Origin: Corynebacterium durum
Lineage (GTDB): Bacteria; Actinomycetota; Actinomycetes; Mycobacteriales; Mycobacteriaceae
Direction of reading: 5' to 3'
NCBI RefSeq assembly: GCF_030408675.1
Contig: NZ_CP047200.1
Span: 1,674,001 to 1,738,000 of the forward strand
Length of the DNA: 64,000 nucleotides
Part shown: positions 27,797 to 35,141 of the stretch, piece after piece
How positions within the stretch are numbered: the first letter of the stretch is position 1
Layout of the letters: every line of letters begins with the position of its first letter
Notes under the pieces: generated by a model
Told to the model about the DNA's origin: nothing
The model's input: the letters and a program-made list of their open reading frames with translations, nothing else
Database searches by the model: none
Translations under genes and position numbers: made by a program

Positions 27797-28261
27797 ATGG
27801 ACACCCACCCCCACGAAATCCGTTTCTACAGCACCAACGACGACTACGGCTACATGTCCAACTTCGCTGCCTACAGCTTCGAACTTGACGGCACCACGTG
27901 GCCAACATCTGAACACTATTTCCAGGCCATGAAGTTCAACGACGCAACAATCCAGAAGAACATCCGACGGCTCGCCTCCCCCATGCTCGCCGCCCGCGCG
28001 GGCTGGGACCGCAAGAAACCACTGTGCAAAGACTGGGAATCGGTGAAAGAACGCATCATGTACGATGCCGTGTTGGCAAAGTTCACCCAAAACCCTGACA
28101 TTGCTGCGGAACTCATCGCTACCGGAAATGCAATCCTCATCGAACACACCACCAAAGATTCCTACTGGGCAGATGGCGGCGACGGTTCTGGGAAAAATCG
28201 CCTCGGCGTGATCCTCATGCGGGTGCGCGGCGAACTGACCCACGCAGACGGCACCCGGTAG
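27797..28261 (+). CDS. NADAR/YbiA-family N-glycosidase
   Basis: A 154-residue protein of the YbiA/RibX (NADAR) family. Signatures visible: YGYMSNFAAYSFELDGTTWPTSEHYFQAMKF (residues about 17-47), ERIMYDAVLAKF, LIATGNAILIEHT and the glycine-rich YWADGGDGSGKNRLGVIL. Characterised members cleave N-glycosidic bonds in riboflavin intermediates, and related NADARs remove ADP-ribose from guanine. Start at 27797 has AGGGG upstream and TATCTT 8 nt before it. Stands alone after the sia operon. Confidence 0.85.
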   Translation: MDTHPHEIRFYSTNDDYGYMSNFAAYSFELDGTTWPTSEHYFQAMKFNDATIQKNIRRLASPMLAARAGWDRKKPLCKDWESVKERIMYDAVLAKFTQNPDIAAELIATGNAILIEHTTKDSYWADGGDGSGKNRLGVILMRVRGELTHADGTR

Positions 28262-28272
28262 CCTCGTAAGGT

Positions 28273-29013
28273 ATGAGCAACCAACTGCCGGACCACCTGC
28301 GGCACTCGGGATGGCTCGCGCCGTCGGTAGCTAGCTCCCTCACATCCGCTGGAGTTCCACTCCCCACGGCCGACTATCTCACCAGCGCTTTTGATGCATC
28401 TGCATGGGAAGCAGCCGCAGCTGCAACGCAGGAACTAACAGCGCTGTTTAGGGATGCCCGCTTCGCCGACACCGCCACTTTCGGACCACTGCTGGTACCC
28501 AATCCGCAGCTTTTCGACGTCCGCCCGCCCCTGCCCCGCAACATTCGCCGCGACCAGCCCGAAGTCACGCAACCAGAATTCAGTGACGAACGCATCGGAA
28601 TTACACGCAATCACTGCGCTGACGGTGCGTCATGGAGCTTGTTTGTCACCATCACATCCGAAGCCGGGCTGGCGTTGGGAAGCTATGATGCCATAGTTGC
28701 CGCCTCCGTCGAGCGATTCACCGTGTGTGGATATGACACCCGCAAACTCATGACCCTGCAACTCTGGAAAGCCCTCACCTTGCAATGCGGCACTACCATG
28801 CCCGACTGTGAACTCCGCGAATCCTGGACCTTTACCCTCTTCCCTGGCGAGGAGCTTATCGACGCTGCGGTCATCTCCGGCACGGTTCTGCACGGTCAAG
28901 TACGGCAACGCCTGGGTAAAACCACCCGAGGCATAAAATCCGCGCGTGTACGTCCGGCAGTCTTTATTGCAGGGGCTGCTGACGTGGCGACCACCGCCGC
29001 TCCACACGTTTAA
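28273..29013 (+). CDS. Conserved protein of unknown function
   Basis: A 246-residue cytoplasmic protein without a signal peptide or membrane helix. I do not recognise a family. It has an Ala-rich helical start (WEAAAAATQELTALFRDARF), a Pro-rich centre with an LPRNIRRDQPE segment, and a beta-rich C-terminal part. Starts 11 bases after the NADAR stop, so probably co-transcribed with it. Its last 50 bases overlap the end of the opposing adenylate-forming gene. Confidence 0.65.
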   Translation: MSNQLPDHLRHSGWLAPSVASSLTSAGVPLPTADYLTSAFDASAWEAAAAATQELTALFRDARFADTATFGPLLVPNPQLFDVRPPLPRNIRRDQPEVTQPEFSDERIGITRNHCADGASWSLFVTITSEAGLALGSYDAIVAASVERFTVCGYDTRKLMTLQLWKALTLQCGTTMPDCELRESWTFTLFPGEELIDAAVISGTVLHGQVRQRLGKTTRGIKSARVRPAVFIAGAADVATTAAPHV

Positions 29014-30286
29014 GTTTGACACTGGGTTCGACCGCGTACGGCTGGAAATTCATCTCCGGTATGACAAAACCCAGCTTAGAGCTTAACGACGTAAACTCGT
29101 GGGTAATCGCATCGTGAATGCACGTGTTTGCCGGATCGACATAGACGGTGACCTTATCTGCAGCGACCTGCACAACTCGATAATCCGTCACGCCATCGCA
29201 ATACAATAGACAACGCTCAATCATGTCAGAGAAGACGGTGACCTGACCACCGGTCACATTAGGGAAAAGGAAGATATCATCCTCGCGCCCCTCAATACGC
29301 TCAATTACCGTTGTTGCGTTGCCACAGGTACAGGGCTTATCAGCGAGCACTAGGACATCGTTGAGCCGGTAGCGAACAATCGGCTGTGTTCTGCGCCGAA
29401 AATCCGTGAGGATCGGAACAAAACGGCAATCATCAAGAAAGTCCTTCTCAAAATACACAATGTCTTCATTCAGGTGCAGTGACCCGCGAGAGCAGGTGTA
29501 GGCCAAAAAGCCTTCCGTACACTGATACGCCTGAAAAATAATGTCGTGCCCGAAAACTTCTTTGAAACGATGCTGATCAAACACCGTGAGCACTTCCGCC
29601 ACCGCAACAATTTTATCCGGCTTAAGCACAAGCTCACCCGACTCCACAGCACTGGCAAGAACATTCAACACCGAGGGTGGTGCCACCAGCACGGTTGGCT
29701 GGTAATCACGCAGCGCATCAATATGCTCCGCCATGGGTCGGTAGGTGTCAAAATACTGGAAGGTAATAAACCTAGACTTCACAGTCTCATACAAGTTGTT
29801 GTTCGCCCGCAAGAAAAAGGCGATGCGATGTCCGCGCAGCCGGCCCTTAGGCAAAAAGCGGGCCAGCACGGCACCGGCCCAGGCGTAGCGTTCCTCGTCG
29901 CTGATAGCAAAAAGCCCACGATGTCCGCTTGTTCCTGACGATAACCCCACCGATACCCCGTTATACATCGGCTGGAAGTCACGAGTTTTCTCCGACTGGA
30001 TGGCAATATCCAAGGCAGTGTCTCGATCCAGATTGCGGGTATTTAATGCGTTAAACTCCGCCATCATCATCGCCTTATCCATTAGTGGGTACTGCTCCAG
30101 GTCTTCCACACTGCGGATAAGCGGACGATCACGAAAATACGGGGAATGCTGACGCAGAAAAGCGCCGTGCTTTTTCACATGGCGCGCCTGAAAGCGCTCA
30201 ACAGCAGCACGCGTATGGAGCCTGTGTAACCACCGATTCTGCGCAAAAGAAACGGCTACCAGCAGTTTCTGCCGAACTCCGCTCAT
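28964..30286 (-). CDS. Adenylate-forming enzyme, CapK/phenylacetate-CoA-ligase-like
   Basis: A 440-residue ANL-superfamily protein of the CapK/coenzyme F390 synthetase-like branch. Seen: SVGLSSGTSGHRGLF (phosphate-binding A3-type loop), YQCTEGFLAYTC, LTDFRRRTQPIVRYRLNDVL, PCTCGNATTVIERIEGREDDIF, and a C-terminal lid. It should activate a carboxylate as the AMP ester; the acid is unknown. ATG overlaps the stop of the upstream hydrolase gene by one base. Third gene of an uncharacterised three-gene operon. Confidence 0.8.
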   Translation of the reverse strand: MSGVRQKLLVAVSFAQNRWLHRLHTRAAVERFQARHVKKHGAFLRQHSPYFRDRPLIRSVEDLEQYPLMDKAMMMAEFNALNTRNLDRDTALDIAIQSEKTRDFQPMYNGVSVGLSSGTSGHRGLFAISDEERYAWAGAVLARFLPKGRLRGHRIAFFLRANNNLYETVKSRFITFQYFDTYRPMAEHIDALRDYQPTVLVAPPSVLNVLASAVESGELVLKPDKIVAVAEVLTVFDQHRFKEVFGHDIIFQAYQCTEGFLAYTCSRGSLHLNEDIVYFEKDFLDDCRFVPILTDFRRRTQPIVRYRLNDVLVLADKPCTCGNATTVIERIEGREDDIFLFPNVTGGQVTVFSDMIERCLLYCDGVTDYRVVQVAADKVTVYVDPANTCIHDAITHEFTSLSSKLGFVIPEMNFQPYAVEPSVKLKRVERRWSPRQQPLQ

Positions 30287-31116
30287 TACAGAATGTCTTT
30301 CACTGAGTATCGCTCGTGGCTGAAGTAGACGTCAATATTCATCTCACGCAGATGCTTCACACGACCCACCGTTCGTTTGTATTCGCCATAGTCGGCCTGG
30401 ATCAACCGCGCTGGAAAGCGCATCGAATCGGTGTAATCGATCAGATCAGTCCCCCACGATGCATCAGCAGCCAGCAGCAACTGCCCAGGAAGATAAGCAC
30501 CAACCTGGCCGCGTGCATGTCCGTTTAGTCCTGTAAGCAGAAGGCTCCCGTCACCAAAGAAGTCATGTCCTTCGACCCCGGTATTCGTATCAAGCAGCAT
30601 ACGGTGGCTATCAACAACGTGGACTTTCTCTGCAAACCAGTTGGGCAAAAAAGAAGGAAACACGAGGTCGGCAAGCTTTGGCGTGCGGAATACATCGTAA
30701 CTTTCCTGCGATAGCACGAACGTGCTCTGCGGAAAGAATTTCACCCCACCGATGTGATCGGGGTGTAAATGGGACAGAATAACGTAGTTGATGCTCTCCG
30801 GCGCGATGCCATCTTTTTCCAGCTGTGCAGGCAGCTCATCTTCAGCCGTCACCGTCGCTGGATTCAGTGCCTTGTAGAGCTTACTGCGCCAACCAGCTGT
30901 GAAAATATCGCGGGAATACCCTGTATCAAACAGGATTCTCCCCTCGGTAGCATGTTCCAAGAGAAACACCCCGGCCGGAAAAATTCGTTTTTCTTTCGGG
31001 TACCCCTTGTAGATGTGTGACATCTCATTCACACAATATCCGCACTGGTAATAGCGTATCTTTGTGATGCCGTGTGGTGTGGACGCGGCGTCGTTAATTG
31101 GTGAGTGAAGCGACAT
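30286..31116 (-). CDS. Metallo-beta-lactamase-fold hydrolase, lactonase-like
   Basis: A 276-residue MBL-fold protein with the zinc motif ILSHLHPDHIGG, a third His in LNGHARGQVG, an Asp in LLLAADASWG and a last His in YFSHERYS. The shape fits the N-acyl-homoserine-lactonase branch, so a lactone, ester or thioester substrate is plausible. A CxxC pair (QCGYCVNE) sits near the N-terminus. It overlaps the upstream dehydrogenase gene by 23 bases. Confidence 0.82.
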   Translation of the reverse strand: MSLHSPINDAASTPHGITKIRYYQCGYCVNEMSHIYKGYPKEKRIFPAGVFLLEHATEGRILFDTGYSRDIFTAGWRSKLYKALNPATVTAEDELPAQLEKDGIAPESINYVILSHLHPDHIGGVKFFPQSTFVLSQESYDVFRTPKLADLVFPSFLPNWFAEKVHVVDSHRMLLDTNTGVEGHDFFGDGSLLLTGLNGHARGQVGAYLPGQLLLAADASWGTDLIDYTDSMRFPARLIQADYGEYKRTVGRVKHLREMNIDVYFSHERYSVKDIL

Positions 31117-32074
31117 AGCGCGCTATCCCTTCGTCAAGGCTCATTATCGGCTCGTAGCCTAAATCGCGTGTGGCGGCACTCACATCAAGGGTTTGTGAAC
31201 ACCCCAGCGTGCATACCGTGTACCGCGTAATCATGGGTTCTTTATCAATGCGCAGCACTTTGTATAGGCATTCCACAGCGGCGGCAACAGCGTACACGAT
31301 CCAGAAATATCGATTCCGATAGTGCGGTGTTGTGGATAGCCCGGAAAAAAGCTGTTCAAGAATGGAGATGAGACTGCGTGGAGTTTTATTTGTAATGTTG
31401 TAGACGCCGGTAGTAATGGCGCTGGCATCCGCCTCCACCGCCAACCGTATAGCCAAGGCAACGTTTTCAACGCAGGTGAGATCCACAACATTGTGCCCGC
31501 CCCGAAATAGCGGGATTCCCATTGTCCGGTTTGCCTCCAATAATCGCGGAACAATGCTGGTATCCCCCACTCCAACAATACCGCGTGGTCGCAAAATCAC
31601 TGCGCTTATACCCGATTCACTTGCTTCCCGGACTACGGCTTCGGCCATAATTTTGCTGCGAATATAGTTGGTGAGCATGTTGCGTTCATCAACATCATCT
31701 TCGCGAATACCCAGCCGGTCTTTTGGCATTGTATAAATACTCGGAGATGAAATAAACACAAGACGCGGGATACTATTTGCCTGACAAAACTGAACTACAT
31801 GACGAGTACCCTCAACATTGTTGCGATAAAACCGCTGCCACGGACCCCAGATGGTGGATAATGCGGCGGCATGTACCACGGCGTCGACACGTATCGTCAG
31901 ATGCGACAGCTCTTGCAGATCACCCTGCAGCGTCTGTATCCCCTGGTCATGTAGCTGCATAAGCCGCGTGGCGTTCCTGCCGTGAGCAACAACTTGGTAG
32001 CCATGCCGCAGAAACTCATCCACAACATATTTACCCAGAAAACCAGTGGCTCCCGTGATCAGTATTGTTGCCAT
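31094..32074 (-). CDS. NAD(P)-dependent dehydrogenase/epimerase, extended SDR (3beta-HSD-like)
   Basis: A 326-residue extended short-chain dehydrogenase. Nucleotide-binding ILITGATGFLGKYVVDEF at the N-terminus, VVHAAALSTIWGPW, catalytic Tyr-Lys in TNYIRSKIMAEAVV, and ILRPRGIVGVGDTSIVPRL. A hydrophobic stretch near residue 255 (FWIVYAVAAAVECLY) is as in 3beta-HSD/OleD-type enzymes and may contact the membrane or a lipid substrate. First gene of the operon; divergent from the glycosyltransferases. Confidence 0.82.
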   Translation of the reverse strand: MATILITGATGFLGKYVVDEFLRHGYQVVAHGRNATRLMQLHDQGIQTLQGDLQELSHLTIRVDAVVHAAALSTIWGPWQRFYRNNVEGTRHVVQFCQANSIPRLVFISSPSIYTMPKDRLGIREDDVDERNMLTNYIRSKIMAEAVVREASESGISAVILRPRGIVGVGDTSIVPRLLEANRTMGIPLFRGGHNVVDLTCVENVALAIRLAVEADASAITTGVYNITNKTPRSLISILEQLFSGLSTTPHYRNRYFWIVYAVAAAVECLYKVLRIDKEPMITRYTVCTLGCSQTLDVSAATRDLGYEPIMSLDEGIARYVASLTN

Positions 32075-32156
32075 GTCCGCTTTCTATATCCTCGCACCTA
32101 ACATCACACTTTCATTCACCCTAGCAAAACCACGACCCTCCCCACAGCCTTCACGG

Positions 32157-32162
32157 TATAGT
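32157..32162 (+). promoter_or_regulatory. TATAGT -10 element of first glycosyltransferase gene
   Basis: TATAGT lies exactly 7 nt before the ATG at 32170, with no ribosome binding site between, so the mRNA is probably leaderless. The same hexamer and spacing recur before the second copy. Confidence 0.65.
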
Positions 32163-32169
32163 GCTGATC

Positions 32170-33396
32170 ATGCACATCGCGGTGTTTACTGACTACTATC
32201 TGCCTACCTTGGGTGGGGTTCAAACCTCCATCAAGGCGCAAAAAGACACCCTTGAAAAGGCTGGGCACAAAGTCACTATTTTCTGTCCACTGCACCAGAC
32301 CAGCACCGATCCGAGCATTGTGCGCCTCCCCACGAGCACACGTTTCAAACCGGACAACTATCCTTTCGCCTGGTCACCAGACGCAGTTATTGACGCGTCC
32401 ATTTCCCACATACGTGAGCTAGGCGACGTGGATATTATTCACATTCACAGTGAAATGGCAGCCGCAATCGGCGGCATCCACGCTGGGCAGTCACTAAGAA
32501 TTCCAATCGTACAAACCATGCATGGTCGCGTTGATGTGTACACAAAAAACGTTTTACCCTTGCCTTCAGTCAGCACATTCATTCTGGCCTCACTCCATCG
32601 ACGTTCTATTGCCCTCGCTGATATTCCCCTTACACCAGCGCATTACACACGCACCCGCCTCGCTCGGCGCATGTGGCGTCTGCTAGTCAACCAGGCGAAT
32701 CAGGCGCAACATGTCATCGTTCCCTCGCACCACTTTGCCCGCAAACTCCACGACCAAGGTGTGATCAAACCACTCACGGTGCTGTCCAACGGGCTGGAAC
32801 CAGCGGTTCTGGACCAACTTCCACCCTCTGCACCACGCACACGCTCAGCCGGAGAACCACTGCGCGTGATGTGGTGCGCGCGGGTATCCCAAGAGAAAAG
32901 GCCACTCGCGTTCTTAGAGGCAATCTGCCAGCTTCCCCCAACAGTGATCGCCGACATGTATGGCACGGGTCCAGCACTATCATCAGTGCGACGTTTTATT
33001 CGCCGCCACGGGCTGGAGCAGCGTGTCCACTTGCATGGCAGCGTCCCACAAAACGCGGTATTGGAGGCAATGCGCAACCACCATGTGTTTGTGTCCACCT
33101 CCTTCGATTTTGATAACCAACCCATGGTGTTTTTGGAAGCTATCGCAGCAGGCACACCTATCCTCTACTGCGATCCAGATCTCAGTGAAACCGTTCCTGA
33201 CGGCGGCGGGATACTCACCACCAGCCCTGACGCGCATGACATCGCAGCCACTCTACGCAACATTCTCAACCATCCCGATTGCATTTCGGAGATGAGTGAA
33301 CGCATGATCGCCGCGCGAGGCACCACCATGCAACACCAGTACACCGACCAGTTACTGACGGTGTACTCCGAAGCCATAAAAGCACTCCGTAACTAA
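32170..33396 (+). CDS. Glycosyltransferase family 4 (copy 1)
   Basis: A 408-residue GT-B fold glycosyltransferase. N-terminal domain MHIAVFTDYYLPTLGGVQTS, the acceptor-side glycine loop, then the donor domain with RVMWCARVSQEKRPLAFLEA, DMYGTGPALSSVRRF and the family-4 FDNQPMVFLEAIAAGTPIL segment holding the second Glu of the EX7E pattern. Retaining GT4 enzymes transfer mannose, glucose or galactose to lipids or cell-wall glycans; no specific product can be assigned. Very similar to the gene that follows. Confidence 0.88.
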   Translation: MHIAVFTDYYLPTLGGVQTSIKAQKDTLEKAGHKVTIFCPLHQTSTDPSIVRLPTSTRFKPDNYPFAWSPDAVIDASISHIRELGDVDIIHIHSEMAAAIGGIHAGQSLRIPIVQTMHGRVDVYTKNVLPLPSVSTFILASLHRRSIALADIPLTPAHYTRTRLARRMWRLLVNQANQAQHVIVPSHHFARKLHDQGVIKPLTVLSNGLEPAVLDQLPPSAPRTRSAGEPLRVMWCARVSQEKRPLAFLEAICQLPPTVIADMYGTGPALSSVRRFIRRHGLEQRVHLHGSVPQNAVLEAMRNHHVFVSTSFDFDNQPMVFLEAIAAGTPILYCDPDLSETVPDGGGILTTSPDAHDIAATLRNILNHPDCISEMSERMIAARGTTMQHQYTDQLLTVYSEAIKALRN

Positions 33397-33465
33397 CTGG
33401 GACGTCGATATCCAAACACCACAGAACTTCGCTCTTTTTGTACGCGGCGGTTCCCTCATGCACGG

Positions 33466-33471
33466 TATAGT
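33466..33471 (+). promoter_or_regulatory. TATAGT -10 element of second glycosyltransferase gene
   Basis: TATAGT again lies exactly 7 nt before the ATG at 33479. The preceding CACGG is also shared with copy 1, so the duplication included the core promoter. Confidence 0.65.
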
Positions 33472-33478
33472 GCGGTTC

Positions 33479-34690
33479 ATGCATATAGCCGTGTTCACTG
33501 ATTACTACCTGCCAACACTGGGTGGTGTTCAAACCTCAATCAAGGCGCAGAAGGACACCCTGGAAGCAGCTGGACACACGGTTACGGTTTTCTGTCCGCT
33601 TCACGAACCCAGTGATGACCCCACCGTGGTTCGCCTACCCACCAGCAGCGTCATCAAACCAGACGGGTACCCTTTCTGTTGGCCACCTCGCAAGGTCATC
33701 AACGCAGGGGTATCCAGCATCGAAAAACTCGGTGACATCGACATAATCCACGTTCATAGCGAAATGGGTGCCGCCTTCGCCGGCGTACGGGCCAGCGAAA
33801 TCTTCAACATTCCGCTGGTGCAATCCATGCACACGCGTATCGACGCCTATGTGCGCGACGTCCTACCAATGCCCCACGTCTCCAGCATATGGCTGGCGTG
33901 GATGCACAAACATTTTGTGCCACGCTCGTCCATCAGCCTTGAACAAGCATCCTACACTCGCACTCGCCTCGCCCGACGCATGTGGCGCGTGATGGTCAGC
34001 CAAGCAAACCATGCCCAACATGTCATCGTCCCTTCCCACCACTTTGCGCAAAAACTCCAGGATCAGGGCGTAACCAAACCCCTGACAGTCCTGTCCAACG
34101 GCTTGGATCCTTCGCTTGTGGACAAACTTCACACCTCCTCGCCCCGGCATTACAGCCCCAGTGAAGATTTACGCATCCTGTGGTGCTCACGCATGTCCAA
34201 CGAGAAACGTCCACTGGTGTTTTTGAAAGCCATGAAACAACTTCCTGACTCGGTGACCGTGGACATGTACGGCGACGGCCCGAATCTTCCTTCTGTACGC
34301 CGATACATCAAGCACCACCGTCTAGGAGACCGCGTACATCTGCACGGAGGCGTACCGCAAAGCACCGTTGTGGAAGCCATGCGCGACCACCACATTTTTG
34401 TGCTCAGCTCCTATGACTTTGACAACCAGCCCATGACGCTCCTGGAAGCCACTGCAGCTGGTACGCCAGTGGTGTACTGCGATGCCGATCTTGGTGAAGT
34501 CATCCCAGACGACGGTGGACTGCTGACAAACAAACCATCTGCCAACAACATTGCGGAGGCGATACGCTACCTGCTTGAAAATCCCAGCCAAGTTTCTGCA
34601 ATGAGCTCGCACATGCTGAGCTCCCAAGCCCAGACGGTGCAGTCCCCGTTCACCGAACAGTTGCTGAGGATTTACGAAAGTCTGCGGTGA
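33479..34690 (+). CDS. Glycosyltransferase family 4 (copy 2)
   Basis: A 403-residue paralogue of the preceding gene, nearly identical over the first 45 residues (FTDYYLPTLGGVQTSIKAQK in both) and similar throughout, with RILWCSRMSNEKRPLVFLKA, DMYGDGPNLPSVRRY and FDNQPMTLLEATAAGTPVV. Differences cluster in the N-terminal acceptor-binding half after residue 60, suggesting different acceptors with one donor type. The in-frame ATG at 33458 is rejected because the promoter hexamer would lie inside it. Followed by two strong hairpins. Confidence 0.88.
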   Translation: MHIAVFTDYYLPTLGGVQTSIKAQKDTLEAAGHTVTVFCPLHEPSDDPTVVRLPTSSVIKPDGYPFCWPPRKVINAGVSSIEKLGDIDIIHVHSEMGAAFAGVRASEIFNIPLVQSMHTRIDAYVRDVLPMPHVSSIWLAWMHKHFVPRSSISLEQASYTRTRLARRMWRVMVSQANHAQHVIVPSHHFAQKLQDQGVTKPLTVLSNGLDPSLVDKLHTSSPRHYSPSEDLRILWCSRMSNEKRPLVFLKAMKQLPDSVTVDMYGDGPNLPSVRRYIKHHRLGDRVHLHGGVPQSTVVEAMRDHHIFVLSSYDFDNQPMTLLEATAAGTPVVYCDADLGEVIPDDGGLLTNKPSANNIAEAIRYLLENPSQVSAMSSHMLSSQAQTVQSPFTEQLLRIYESLR

Positions 34691-34713
34691 AACTGGAAAC
34701 CGCCATAGGTGCG

Positions 34714-34774
34714 AAGTGTGCTTATGCTCAAGCACGAAAATCGGGTGTTTTTCGACTTGGAGATAAGCACACTT
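34714..34774. repeat. 61-bp inverted-repeat element
   Basis: AAGTGTGCTTAT (34714-34725) and ATAAGCACACTT (34763-34774) are a perfect 12-nt inverted repeat. Inside, CTCAAG pairs with CTTGGAG (one bulge) and CGAAAA (34735-34740) with TTTTCG (34749-34754), giving one long hairpin. No gene lies in it. It may be a transcription barrier or a small mobile repeat. Confidence 0.75.
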
Positions 34775-34790
34775 TACGTGCTTGTCATGT

Positions 34791-34847
34791 AGGTCCACTG
34801 CCAGGTACGGAATTGGCGTGTTTCCGTACCTGGCGGTAGACCTTTTT
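34791..34847 (+). terminator. Rho-independent terminator after the glycosyltransferase pair
   Basis: A 12-bp perfect stem (34800-34811 with 34823-34834), extended outward by AGGTC/GACCT (34791-34795 with 34839-34843), is followed by TTTTT (34843-34847). It should end glycosyltransferase transcripts and separates them from the opposing proS unit. Confidence 0.8.
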
Positions 34848-34883
34848 CTACGCAAAACGTTTGCACTAACGGTGTTCAAGAGC

Positions 34884-35060
34884 TTACTCTGCACGCACCC
34901 CAGTATTTAGAATTACCGCCGCTGACGTGGTCGTCGACTGCTGGCCATTATTCCGATAAGTCAACCTCGGAGCCTTTTCAGCCTCACCAGTGGCAGCCAC
35001 CGCAACACGGAACTTAATGGGCAATGACTGTGTATGCTCGTCCGCAATGCCGACAATCAC
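34884..35060 (-). CDS. Short open frame (58 aa) downstream of proS, possibly a gene remnant
   Basis: From GTG at 35060 the minus strand reads 58 codons to TAA at 34884, starting VIVGIADEHTQSLPIKFRVA and ending VILNTGVRAE, with third-position G/C usage like a real gene. There is no clear ribosome binding site, and the frame is closed by a TGA shortly upstream. It could be the C-terminal remnant of a larger lost gene or a small protein. It is 82 bases from the proS stop. Confidence 0.35.
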   Translation of the reverse strand: MIVGIADEHTQSLPIKFRVAVAATGEAEKAPRLTYRNNGQQSTTTSAAVILNTGVRAE

Positions 35061-35141
35061 GGCGAGTGTTCAGGTGGAATATCATCTCAATAAAGTGACC
35101 ATAGTCTCACCTAACCAACCAGTTAGATGCGGTAACTACAA

